The notes: generated by a model not told the origin, from the sequence alone. 11,313 bases of DNA from Oscillospiraceae bacterium (GCA_003519645.1 DOWI01000457.1:1-11313), one strand, 5' to 3'. Shown: positions 1 to 6,404, numbered from the stretch's first letter. Numbers and translations are program-made.

Positions 1-214
1 TCACGTCCCCGCCGCCGATATCTGTTGCCAGAGCGACAATAAAAAAGACGCTGAACAATGTCAGCGCCCATAATACCGAGGACAGGGAAACGGTGAGCAG
101 ACCGGTTAACAATAACAGCGCGTGGATGCGGTTCGGAACGGTACGCGTTCGGATATCAATGACGGAGGCGTAGGCCAATACCGCCGCGAACAGCGCACCC
201 TGAATAACCGTCAC
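1..214 (-). CDS. Prepilin peptidase (A24 family), N-terminal part, cut by left window edge
   Basis: Membrane aspartyl protease that would cleave the short leader of type IV or Tad-type pilins at the inner face of the membrane. The 71 visible codons contain both hallmark sites of peptidase family A24: Asp20 in VIDIRTRTVPN (the first catalytic Asp followed by the conserved Pro-Asn) and Asp70 in DIGGGDV, the GxGD motif. Hydrophobic segments at about residues 3-18 and 35-62 fit membrane helices. The start is GTG, overlapping the TGA of the upstream pilin-like gene as GTGA; an in-frame TAA seven codons further upstream and the lack of any other start codon between leave this the only choice. The overlap implies translational coupling to the pilin. 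It resembles the compact TadV/CpaA type without an N-terminal methylase domain. The C-terminus lies outside the window. The family is confident; the substrate is inferred from the neighbour. Confidence 0.88.
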   Translation of the reverse strand, partial: MTVIQGALFAAVLAYASVIDIRTRTVPNRIHALLLLTGLLTVSLSSVLWALTLFSVFFIVALATDIGGGDV

Positions 215-435
215 GCACTGAACGTGAACAAATTATCCGTAGCGGTTTTCAGACCGGGCATAACCAAGTCATTGAACCAGTCGGTGATTTGCGGCGCAAA
301 CAATACGCACAGAAGCACAATGACGATGATGATCAGGCCGACCACGGCGATCAGCTCCGACGCGCCCTTGCGGTCGCGAAGAACGGTTTTGGCCTTGCGG
401 GCCAGCTTGTGGGTGAGGTTAAGAGCTTTAAACAT
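211..435 (-). CDS. Small pilin-like protein (class III / Flp- or archaeal-type prepilin)
   Basis: A 74-aa protein with a basic N-terminus (residues 1-23), then Gly24-Ala-Ser-Glu27 running straight into a hydrophobic helix at about 28-48, and a short polar tail. A charged leader ending in Gly just before a Glu-bearing hydrophobic stretch is the prepilin peptidase substrate layout; the likely cut is after Gly24. Glu sits at +3 rather than the +5 usual for Flp pilins, closer to archaeal-type pilins, so the subclass is uncertain. The ATG at 435 is preferred over the one at 447 because the latter overlaps the Shine-Dalgarno GGATGG, which is well spaced from 435. The stop overlaps the GTG of the A24 peptidase, strongly supporting a pilin/peptidase pair. 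A transcription terminator lies directly upstream, so expression may depend on readthrough or an unseen promoter. It resembles small membrane proteins of clostridial integrative elements, but I cannot name the family. Confidence 0.7.
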   Translation of the reverse strand: MFKALNLTHKLARKAKTVLRDRKGASELIAVVGLIIIVIVLLCVLFAPQITDWFNDLVMPGLKTATDNLFTFSA

Positions 436-459
436 AGTGTAATCCATCCTTTTTTATTT

Positions 460-491
460 TTTTATATAAAAAACGCGCCCGACGGCGCGTT
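460..491 (-). terminator. Rho-independent terminator after the adhesin gene
   Basis: Perfect 8-bp stem AACGCGCC/GGCGCGTT (472-479 with 484-491) and a 4-nt loop, followed on the minus strand by TTTTTT and an AT-only tract. The stem overlaps the TAA stop of the adhesin. It separates the adhesin from the pilin/peptidase pair, which begins about 25 bases past the stem. Confidence 0.85.
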
Positions 492-2517
492 ACTCGGTGT
501 GTTTGATGTACCAATCCTGATAAACGTTCCCGGCAATCACAATCGGTGTCGGGGTATCGGCATAGCTTAACATCCCGGCGGGCGTCCAGCAGTCATAGAG
601 GTAGGTCTTGACCGCGTAATTCCCATCAGGATACCAAATCGGCGTGAAGCTGATCCGCCGCGTGTCCGGCGTGCCGTCCTTCATCATGGAATGGGGATTC
701 GGCTCAAACTCCAGTTTATCGGCGGCGGTCAGACGCAGGGAACGGTACTTTCCCGCCGCCAACTCGTACCCGAATTCCGGTAGATACGCGTTGCCGTTCT
801 GCGGTAAATTGAACATGGACGTGGTTGGCGATGAACACCCCGGTTGCGTGACCAGCCTGGATTTGGCGAGAAAACCAAATCCATAGCCGGACTTCATGTA
901 CCAGTACCCGTTTTTAAACACATGGGACAGGGAATTAACATCCGGCGTCAGCGTCTGCTCCGGCTGGAGCGCCGCGCCGTAGGTACGCAGTACGAACGCG
1001 CCGCTGTACTCCCACTGCTGCCACGACGCGTTGGTGACCACGGGCTGGCCGCCTGTTGGAACAGACGCGGTTTCGGAGGGCTTGAAGAAATACGGCGGCG
1101 TATTCTCGAATTTGGTATCCGGCGTCTGTGATTCCGGGTTTTTCACCACCGGCAGGGTGACGGCGGTTGTATTGTTCGTCTTGTTCGGTTCGTCCATATC
1201 CGGCGGTGAGGTCACTTTGCATTCCAGCTTGACCAACGCAGTCGCGTCGTTGATTTTTAGCTTGTAATACACCAAATTATAACTGAACCGGGGAACCACT
1301 ACCGCCGCGTTGTTATTAATTGTTGTTCCATCGTCAAAAATTGTCTTGAAGCTGACGCTGACCGGGCGGGTAGGCGTCCATTCGCAAGGGCTGTCGTTAT
1401 GAATCAGATAACTGACAACGATTTCCGTCCCGTTGCGGTAAACCGAGTTTGGGGTGATAAATTCCGGGCGCAAATCGCCGGTGGGTTTGTTGTAGGTGGT
1501 GACGGGAACGCTCGCGCCGTTATCACGGATGGAAAACGGGTATTTCTGCGTATCCCTGGCATAATAAGCGGGTGGGGAATACTCTTGGAGGTAATAATCG
1601 CCGTAGGACAATAATGGACTGTACACCCATTGCGCGGCGTTGGATGTTAAAGCTTGGCCCGTATAGGTGCCATCCGATTTGTATATCCGATACACCGCGC
1701 CGCTGAGGTAGCCATCGTAAAAGGTGCACTTTTTGACAAACCGTACGTAGCCCTTTTTTATAGCGTTGTGGAAAGCAAGGGTATGATTGCCGCCGCCTTG
1801 AATGGTCACGCTCTGGCTGCTCGGCTCTACATATCGATCAGGTGTGCCGATTTCCGTCACCGTGTACGTCCCTTCGTTGATGGACAAACTGGCCTGCCCG
1901 CTGCCGTCCGTCGTTACGTTCCGATTTATGCCGTTACCGCTGATGTTAAACGAAAAACCGGCCGCTGTGCCATCCTCCGAGGTTTTTCGAATGGTCAGTG
2001 TGCCGGTTCTTGGCTTTGTCACAACGTTGACATAATAAAATTTAGGGTCGAGAGCGGCGCCGGTGCACAGTACCTGATTGCGGCTGTCGGTCGTTCCCTC
2101 CAAAATAAAGAATGCTTGCTTGGCGGCGTTGGCCGGCATCTTGTGCTCAAAGGTCAGCGGAATGGGGTTAGGGAAATATTGGCTGACCGCCAGCTTCATC
2201 GTGGTGCTGTTTGGATAGGATACCTCCACGCCGTTTGCGGTTTTTACCTGAAAATAGCTTTTGTTGATGTAGGTGGAATCCGTGAATGTTCCTTCGTACT
2301 TGCCGGTGCCGCTGTTATATGCTAGCGTCAGCGGCGCCCCGGAATTGGCATCGTCAGGATTTTTATACCCGTAGGGCGGGATTTTCGAATGATTGGCTAT
2401 ACAAATTTCGATATTGCCGTAAGGCACGGCCGCGCCGGTTCCCTTGATATACCCATCATACAGCGTGCGGTTGGTGAGTCCCGACAGATTGCGGTAGCCC
2501 AACTCAAATTCCCACAT
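490..2517 (-). CDS. Body of the adhesin: thioester Gln region, two Cna-B repeats, CARDB-like and C-terminal domain
   Basis: This 675-aa stretch is the longest uninterrupted part with an ATG, but that ATG is the Met inside the thioester motif (TQVVMWEF), so it is not a natural start; the frame runs upstream to the TAA at 2707. Numbered from that Met: 1-165, rest of the thioester domain; 168-252, Cna-B/SpaA-like domain with Lys in LTIRKTSE, Glu in YTVTEIG and Asn in AFHNA at the positions that usually form an isopeptide bond; 256-345, a second such domain with Glu in YYLQEYSPP and a closing TTYNKP; 350-458, a CARDB-like adhesion domain; then a Pro/Thr linker; and 495-675, an aromatic-rich domain I do not recognise, with two cysteines (561 and 643). 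Without the N-terminal fragment it has no signal peptide and would stay in the cytoplasm. The unusual lack of a sortase signal suggests another means of attachment. Confidence 0.75.
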   Translation of the reverse strand: MWEFELGYRNLSGLTNRTLYDGYIKGTGAAVPYGNIEICIANHSKIPPYGYKNPDDANSGAPLTLAYNSGTGKYEGTFTDSTYINKSYFQVKTANGVEVSYPNSTTMKLAVSQYFPNPIPLTFEHKMPANAAKQAFFILEGTTDSRNQVLCTGAALDPKFYYVNVVTKPRTGTLTIRKTSEDGTAAGFSFNISGNGINRNVTTDGSGQASLSINEGTYTVTEIGTPDRYVEPSSQSVTIQGGGNHTLAFHNAIKKGYVRFVKKCTFYDGYLSGAVYRIYKSDGTYTGQALTSNAAQWVYSPLLSYGDYYLQEYSPPAYYARDTQKYPFSIRDNGASVPVTTYNKPTGDLRPEFITPNSVYRNGTEIVVSYLIHNDSPCEWTPTRPVSVSFKTIFDDGTTINNNAAVVVPRFSYNLVYYKLKINDATALVKLECKVTSPPDMDEPNKTNNTTAVTLPVVKNPESQTPDTKFENTPPYFFKPSETASVPTGGQPVVTNASWQQWEYSGAFVLRTYGAALQPEQTLTPDVNSLSHVFKNGYWYMKSGYGFGFLAKSRLVTQPGCSSPTTSMFNLPQNGNAYLPEFGYELAAGKYRSLRLTAADKLEFEPNPHSMMKDGTPDTRRISFTPIWYPDGNYAVKTYLYDCWTPAGMLSYADTPTPIVIAGNVYQDWYIKHTE

Positions 2518-2706
2518 AACGACCTGCGTCGCCGCATAGGCATTATCCGCGGTCCCGGCATACAGATCATCGGGCGTTTGCGACGGGAAGCCGTATAGGG
2601 ACGTATAGGATATGCCGATCTTAGCGGTATATGACAGGTTGTTCCAATAGGAACTTTTAGTAGCAGCTTTTGAGGTGTAATTCAGGCTGGGGACTGCTTT
2701 GCCCCG

Positions 2707-2952
2707 TTAGATACAATAGGCATAGGACTTCCCGCCATATTGTGCGCCGCCGTTTGAGGTGGTAAACATATTGATTGTATATCCGCCATACGAATATGGT
2801 TGACCTGTAACCTGATCAATCGCTAATTTGGATTTATCTACCTTTGTATTGGTGCCGTCACCCACTGCCGCAGAGCAGGCAAGCGTCAAAATTAATGCCA
2901 GAGATACCGCAGACCCTAATATTCCAAGGGCTTTCTTAAAACGTGGGATCAT
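2707..2952 (-). CDS. N-terminal fragment of the adhesin as it stands: signal peptide and Cys half of thioester domain
   Basis: 81 codons up to the in-frame TAA. Residues 1-28 form a classic Sec signal peptide: basic MIPRFKK, a hydrophobic core around 9-25, then small residues before the mature start near AAVGDG. Residues 50-81 are the first strands of the thioester domain and end YAYCI, with the reactive Cys at position 80. The strong AAGGAGG site 8 bases upstream means it is probably well translated. Alone, the product would be a short secreted peptide lacking the Gln partner and so unable to form the thioester. Confidence 0.7.
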   Translation of the reverse strand: MIPRFKKALGILGSAVSLALILTLACSAAVGDGTNTKVDKSKLAIDQVTGQPYSYGGYTINMFTTSNGGAQYGGKSYAYCI

Positions 2953-2975
2953 GTTGATATCCTCCTTCTAGCCGA

Positions 2976-3614
2976 TTATCCGAGCAAGTAATATACATAA
3001 TAATCGCCGATGTCCTCCGGGTCGGGTTCCATATATAGATTCATTGCCGTATAAATACCAAACCCCTTTATTTCTGAAATCTCTGAGTAAACCTTTTCTT
3101 CAAGGGTTTTCGTCATGCCATCGTTTGTCCACGGAACGGTACTAAGCGGCGTAACCCAATGGGCGTTATCTTTGGTTAACGAATCCATCCATCGCAGGCC
3201 GATAGAAAGGGCATATGCTTTGGCATCCTTATATATCTGCCCCGGGTCATACGGATATACCCACGGGTCGGAGCGAGCTTTTGTGGTGGTCGTAGTATAA
3301 GCATTGGTTGTTGTGATAATAGGCTTTGTCGTGGTTGGCTTGCTCGTTGTTGCAATTCTCGTTGTAGTCACCGCAGGTTTGTCCCAATTGGGCTGCGTTT
3401 GAGAGAAAGTATCCGTTGATATAACGGCCGTGGATTCCGTAATTGCAGCCAAAGTATTTTTGTCAATGCTTATGACCACCGTCGGCGCTTCGTTTGTTCT
3501 GCTGCTGACAGTTGCTGCGGAGCTGTCCGTAGAAAAGTTTTCCAGACGAGAACAGCCAGCAAAGCTCGCCATCAGCACAATTACGATAATAACTGTTATC
3601 ATTAAATATTTCAC
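2976..3614 (-). CDS. Thr-rich linker lipoprotein of unknown function
   Basis: 212 aa from a GTG start. The start is placed at GTG (3614) because AGGAGG lies 7 bases upstream of it, whereas the ATG two codons earlier abuts that site and longer in-frame starts run into the previous gene. Residues 1-20 form a lipoprotein signal peptide with lipobox ASFAGC; Cys21 would be lipidated, anchoring it to the outer face of the membrane. Residues 22-130 are low-complexity Ser/Thr-rich, with runs such as TTTTTK, typical of a wall-spanning stalk. Residues about 130-212 form a compact domain (from DPWVYPYDPG to the YYVYYLLG end) that I cannot assign. It sits 23 bases upstream of the adhesin gene in the same direction, with no terminator between, so the two are probably co-transcribed. 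It may hold, mature or shield the adhesin at the surface; that role is inference from position only. Confidence 0.75.
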   Translation of the reverse strand: MKYLMITVIIVIVLMASFAGCSRLENFSTDSSAATVSSRTNEAPTVVISIDKNTLAAITESTAVISTDTFSQTQPNWDKPAVTTTRIATTSKPTTTKPIITTTNAYTTTTTKARSDPWVYPYDPGQIYKDAKAYALSIGLRWMDSLTKDNAHWVTPLSTVPWTNDGMTKTLEEKVYSEISEIKGFGIYTAMNLYMEPDPEDIGDYYVYYLLG

Positions 3615-3666
3615 AGGCATTCCTCCTAATTTTTTTAGCAAACTTATTACAAAAATATTTTCCGCG

Positions 3667-3990
3667 TTATTGTAATGAAAACGTTCCATCCGGCGGATTA
3701 TCGTCCGGTTCCCCCGGCAAAGGCGGGGCATATCCCGACATCGTGCCAATACGTGTCGGTATGGCAATCTCCAGTTTTTGCGTATGACATGTATCGGTCG
3801 TTTCCGATTCGGTTTGTTCAACAACAATGGGTGCCGCGATATTTACTGCCGCCGACGTTCCTGTGGCGATTTCGGACGTAACCGGGGATTTCTTCGGCTC
3901 GTATGCTTTGCCGCCATTCACTGAGTTATACCACACCACACCGGCGAGTATCAGAATACTTCCGATTGCAAAAACCAATACTTTTTTCAC
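3667..3990 (-). CDS. Small single-pass membrane protein with Pro-rich extracellular tail
   Basis: 107 aa from GTG at 3990. GAGGTG stands 7 bases before this GTG, so it is favoured over the ATG five codons upstream (4005), which is too close to any purine-rich site. The N-terminus VKKVLVF leads into one hydrophobic segment (about 3-20), an uncleaved signal anchor or signal peptide; no lipobox Cys follows. The rest is polar, Ser/Thr/Glu-rich, ending with a Pro-rich stretch (APPLPGEPDDNPPDG). No known domain is visible. It is the first gene after the promoter at 4013-4040 and lies 52 bases upstream of the lipoprotein gene on the same strand, so it is probably the first gene of the adhesin operon. 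It could be an accessory or chaperone-like factor for the adhesin; its function is unknown. Confidence 0.65.
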   Translation of the reverse strand: MKKVLVFAIGSILILAGVVWYNSVNGGKAYEPKKSPVTSEIATGTSAAVNIAAPIVVEQTESETTDTCHTQKLEIAIPTRIGTMSGYAPPLPGEPDDNPPDGTFSLQ

Positions 3991-4012
3991 TTGCAAACAC
4001 CTCATCTTCTTT

Positions 4013-4040
4013 TATATACGGCAGAATCGCTTTGCTTCAA
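4013..4040 (-). promoter_or_regulatory. Putative promoter of the adhesin operon
   Basis: On the minus strand, TTGAAG (4035-4040) and TATATA (4013-4018) are separated by 16 bases; TATAAA shifted by two bases would give an 18-base spacer. Transcription would start just upstream of the GAGGTG site of the first gene. It lies downstream of the hairpin at 4063-4125, so the operon is insulated from the regulator gene. Confidence 0.5.
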
Positions 4041-4062
4041 ATTCCTGTGCAGGACTAAAAAC

Positions 4063-4125
4063 ATAAAAAGCCGCACCCCGTCTGTTGGTTCCGGGGTGTA
4101 GCTCTATTTCGGCATGGCTTTTTAT
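4063..4125 (-). terminator. Nested hairpin, probable bidirectional terminator after the regulator gene
   Basis: Outer arms ATAAAAAGCC (4063-4072) and GGCTTTTTAT (4116-4125) are perfect complements; inside them CACCCCG (4074-4080) pairs with CGGGGTG (4092-4098). T-runs occur on both strands. On the minus strand it comes about 24 bases after the regulator stop. The asymmetric internal segment (4099-4115) makes it more elaborate than a plain terminator. Confidence 0.6.
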
Positions 4126-4148
4126 GCAGAGTTTCTTGATATGAAACG

Positions 4149-5585
4149 CTATACTTTTGCCGTATATTTTTGTTTCGGACTTCTGGGACGGTCAGGGTGG
4201 CTGAGCAATATTTTTCCCGATTGAACCAAGGGGGTCACATACCTTGTTATGGCATATGGAACGGATGAAACACCCAAAAAGGAGGCAATCTCCTCTCGGC
4301 TTCTTGGCGTCGAGCAGAAGGCTAACAGCGCATCGGCATTGGAGGTGCTCTTCGGGGAAAGCTTCCGATCCCCGAAAAGAGTGACTCTAAAATTGCCTCG
4401 CACATCCTCAAACTGCGGCATGGGAAGCCCTGCGCCATTCATTTCCCGACGAATAGTCGGAATTCCAGAATAGCGGTTTTCTGTGATTTTCAGTGTTTCG
4501 AGGGCAGTAGCCAAAACCGGATTTCGGGTATCCGGCTGTATCTGTCCCAACTGATCCAGGCTGATTTTTCCATAGAGTCCACCGGGGTTTGTTATAACAA
4601 TCCTGTCGGAAAAGATTTGCAGCTGAATAGGCATCCCTTCCGTATGGATGCTATAATCGCGGTGAACAAGGGCGTTGAGAACAACCTCCCGAACGGCGGT
4701 CAGCGGATAGTCCGTTACGTCCTGCCGCACAGCTGTCCCAGAGTCGATAATTGTTTTTATACGGATATTCTTTTTTACAAAATTAAGCGCTTCGGTAAGC
4801 ATATCCTGAATAGTTCCTTCTATGCGCAGGTTATCGGTAAAGCGCTCCTCATTTTTTCCGAGCTGACCGACCTCGATGCCCGGTATAACGGTAGCGATAA
4901 TGCATAGCTGAGGGAAATATGCCTGTGGATAGAGGCCAAATAGCATTGTCGCCGCCAAGGAGTATTGTCCATCCACCGTGATGCTCATCAGTTCGGAAAT
5001 CTGCTCCGCGCTGAGCCTTGCCAGATTTGGTTTGTTTTCAGTGAGTCGGCTCAAATAGTTCGCCAGGGCGGGCTGATTCAAAGCTGTCTCCGTAACGCGG
5101 AAAATGGGTCGGATATCATCCTGATATTTCTTTCGATAGGCTTCGTAGCTATATATTTCGTATTCGGTCATGGGTTCATCATTGGTTCCGACGCGGATAT
5201 AGGAGCCTTTCAACCTGCCTTTCCCCGCATAATAACAAGGCCGTTCCGATATGTCGATTGCAGGAATTTCGACGGAAAAGAAGTAGCGGCCATCTGCCTC
5301 GGCATAGGAGTACAGAGGCCTAACCTTTGGCACCATAGCATTGCATTGCTCCGTTACTTTTTGCTGGATATCCTGCAAATCATAAACACCACATTTTTCA
5401 AACTGATTCTGCTCATCAATACCGAAAAGGATAATACCGCCATCGTCACGATTTGAAAAACTGGACAAGGTATCATACAACTTTTCAGGACAGCCTTTGC
5501 GTGCGGCTTTTAATTCGATATGCTGGTATTCCGCTCTAGATTTGACTACTTCATCAATTAAAGCTAGTAACTCTTCATTTGTCAT
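4149..5585 (-). CDS. AlbA_2 (Schlafen-type) DNA-binding / GHKL ATPase regulator, RecG-C-like
   Basis: 478 aa of the COG2865 type, putative transcriptional regulators often mislabelled as RecG-like helicases. Residues about 15-145 are the AlbA_2 domain (IELKAARKG, then DGGIILFGIDEQN, later GSYIRVGTNDEPM). Residues about 270-405 carry the GHKL-type ATPase part: N-box REVVLNALVHRDYS (299-312), followed by DRIVITNPGGLYG and the later NRYSGIPTIRREM and GAGLPMPQF. Residues about 415-478 look like a winged helix (SREEIASFLGVSS and onward). It has no helicase motor motifs. ATG at 5585 is chosen because GGAGG lies 8 bases upstream; the ATG 19 codons earlier has no such site and lies in the promoter. 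It is a single gene with its own promoter and a downstream hairpin. Such genes are common cargo of mobile elements. The 11-bp repeats at its promoter suggest self-regulation. Confidence 0.85.
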   Translation of the reverse strand: MTNEELLALIDEVVKSRAEYQHIELKAARKGCPEKLYDTLSSFSNRDDGGIILFGIDEQNQFEKCGVYDLQDIQQKVTEQCNAMVPKVRPLYSYAEADGRYFFSVEIPAIDISERPCYYAGKGRLKGSYIRVGTNDEPMTEYEIYSYEAYRKKYQDDIRPIFRVTETALNQPALANYLSRLTENKPNLARLSAEQISELMSITVDGQYSLAATMLFGLYPQAYFPQLCIIATVIPGIEVGQLGKNEERFTDNLRIEGTIQDMLTEALNFVKKNIRIKTIIDSGTAVRQDVTDYPLTAVREVVLNALVHRDYSIHTEGMPIQLQIFSDRIVITNPGGLYGKISLDQLGQIQPDTRNPVLATALETLKITENRYSGIPTIRREMNGAGLPMPQFEDVRGNFRVTLFGDRKLSPKSTSNADALLAFCSTPRSREEIASFLGVSSVPYAITRYVTPLVQSGKILLSHPDRPRSPKQKYTAKV

Positions 5586-5610
5586 GAGATCAACCTCCGT
5601 CTGTACTATT

Positions 5611-5639
5611 AGTATATACGGATGGCACGAAGAAATCAA
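5611..5639 (-). promoter_or_regulatory. Promoter of the AlbA/GHKL regulator gene
   Basis: TTGATT (5634-5639) and TATACT (5611-5616) on the minus strand with an exact 17-base spacer, 26 bases before the ATG at 5585. The -35 hexamer sits in the innermost of three tandem 11-bp repeats. The pyk promoter has the same two hexamers and spacing. Confidence 0.75.
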
Positions 5640-5662
5640 CAAGAAATCAACAAGAGATCAAC
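5630..5662 (-). repeat. Three tandem 11-bp repeats, candidate operator
   Basis: Minus-strand GTTGATTTCTT occurs at 5630-5640 and 5641-5651, and GTTGATCTCTT at 5652-5662. A fourth partial copy, GTTGATCTC, lies at 5585-5593 between ribosome site and start codon. The phasing of 11 bases puts the copies on one face of the helix, as in an array of operator half-sites. Confidence 0.75.
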
Positions 5663-5721
5663 AATTGCTTTAAAAAGTTAAACAATTTTTAAAGAACTTA
5701 AAAATTTAACAACTAAAACGC

Positions 5722-5755
5722 AACAACTCAAATCGCAAATTAAATTTGAGTTGTT
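5722..5755. repeat. 12-bp perfect inverted repeat
   Basis: AACAACTCAAAT (5722-5733) and ATTTGAGTTGTT (5744-5755), loop 10 bases. It has no strong T-run on either side, so it fits an operator or recombinase site better than a terminator. An imperfect AT-rich inverted repeat lies next to it at 5677-5710 (GTTAAA...TTTAAC). Confidence 0.7.
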
Positions 5756-6404
5756 TAAAATGCGGTATATGCTTTAATGTGCGTTTATGAGGCGATTTGT
5801 TTCTGCGCAGGGAAAATAGATGACGTGAAAATTGATGACGCTATCATAAAGTGTATCATATTTGTGCGGCTCTCGATTTATATTCACGCACAGATGATAT
5901 CAACCGTATAGGCATAGGTTTTATATTCACCTAAAAGAACGGCCGCAGATTTTATCATATTCCCACCTCATAATATTATCATGCAGTATTATTTGGAGGA
6001 AATTAAGCAAACATTCAAAAAACAAATACATATGTTTTGTTTTATTACGGAAAATAAGTTCGTGTATTTATTTTAACTTCTCAACTAACCTAAATTGACC
6101 TTTATTATAATTTACGCTCCGAAAGATGTATCACATATATATTACTGGCGGTCAAAACATTTATCCGTAAACGTGTGTCCTTTTATCCGGCGTTCTTTGC
6201 CCATTGTCCAGCCCTGAATATTCGTTCTGTTTTATTAGTAACCTTATGTCGACCAAATATCGACCAAAAATCCTGAAAACTAGATTTCCAGGCGTCATCG
6301 GTCTTTCCGGAGTCAAGGCGGGATATCTCACCCGAACCCGCATGGACACTGGGTTTTATATGGTTAGTTATGGTGAAAGAAAGCATGGTGTAAGCAGCGC
6401 TTCC
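5756..6404. other. AT-rich spacer without convincing gene
   Basis: Apart from the doubtful short frame at 5884-5958, no protein gene is supported. Visible items are an orphan AGGAG-type site near 5994-5999 with no start codon in range, a CATATG-centred imperfect palindrome near 6025-6040, and a short repeat of TCGACCAAA at about 6249-6269. Overlapping frames on both strands across 6160-6485 are unlike any known protein. The stretch looks like decayed end sequence of an integrated element. Confidence 0.5.
5884..5958 (-). CDS. Possible 24-aa small frame, unrecognised
   Basis: ATG at 5958 follows GAGGTGG by about 4-5 bases, and the frame reads MIKSAAVLLG through to VDIICA before TGA. It could be a very short peptide, the surviving start of a lost gene, or chance. 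No family is recognised. It stands alone in an AT-rich spacer upstream of the regulator gene on the same strand. Confidence 0.22.
   Translation of the reverse strand: MIKSAAVLLGEYKTYAYTVDIICA

Larger units (their letters stand above)
490..2952 (-). pseudogene. Secreted thioester-domain adhesin with an in-frame TAA after the thioester Cys
   Basis: Read as one frame from the ATG at 2952, this is an 820-codon surface protein interrupted only by TAA at codon 82 (2707-2709). Signs that it is one gene: the frame is identical on both sides; the protein-like sequence continues (stop, then RGKAVPS); and the two halves of the thioester motif lie on opposite sides, Cys80 in AYCI before the stop and Gln143 in ATQVVMWEF after it. 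In thioester domains (TQXA/TED family) these two side chains form a Cys-Gln bond that reacts with host amines. An AAGGAGG site (2961-2967) stands 8 bases before the ATG. Order: signal peptide about 1-28; thioester domain about 50-310; two Cna-B/SpaA-like domains; CARDB-like domain; unknown C-terminal domain. No LPXTG motif and no C-terminal membrane helix. One base change from CAA, GAA or AAA would create the stop. It could be a recent nonsense mutation, a sequencing error, or a recoded stop. Confidence 0.82.

Noticed and set aside
122..570. Plus-strand frames opposite the pilin and peptidase
   Set aside because: They are antisense to genes with clear motifs and have no family likeness.
1654..2325. 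223-codon plus-strand frame opposite the adhesin
   Set aside because: It is antisense to a long domain-bearing frame; its composition looks like reverse-complement noise.
3241..3370. Thr codon-rich stretch as a tandem repeat or CRISPR-like array
   Set aside because: It is protein low complexity (Thr/Lys linker) with varied codons and no regular DNA unit.
3615..3827. Longer N-terminus for the lipoprotein (ATG at 3827)
   Set aside because: It would put about 70 basic non-homologous residues before a perfect lipoprotein signal peptide and overlap the preceding gene; the ribosome site supports GTG at 3614.
5994..6035. AGGAG-type site on the plus strand as the start of a small gene
   Set aside because: No ATG, GTG or TTG within usable distance and no open frame beyond.
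6318..6341. GCGGG/CCCGC hairpin around TTCGGGT on the minus strand, resembling a T-arm
   Set aside because: The loop is too long, the TTCRANNCC pattern is not met, and there is no CCA or acceptor partner.
6161..6386. Two overlapping minus-strand frames, considered as an integrase C-terminal remnant
   Set aside because: No tyrosine-recombinase motif (R..H..R..Y) is visible, and upstream translation soon hits a stop; only location suggested it.
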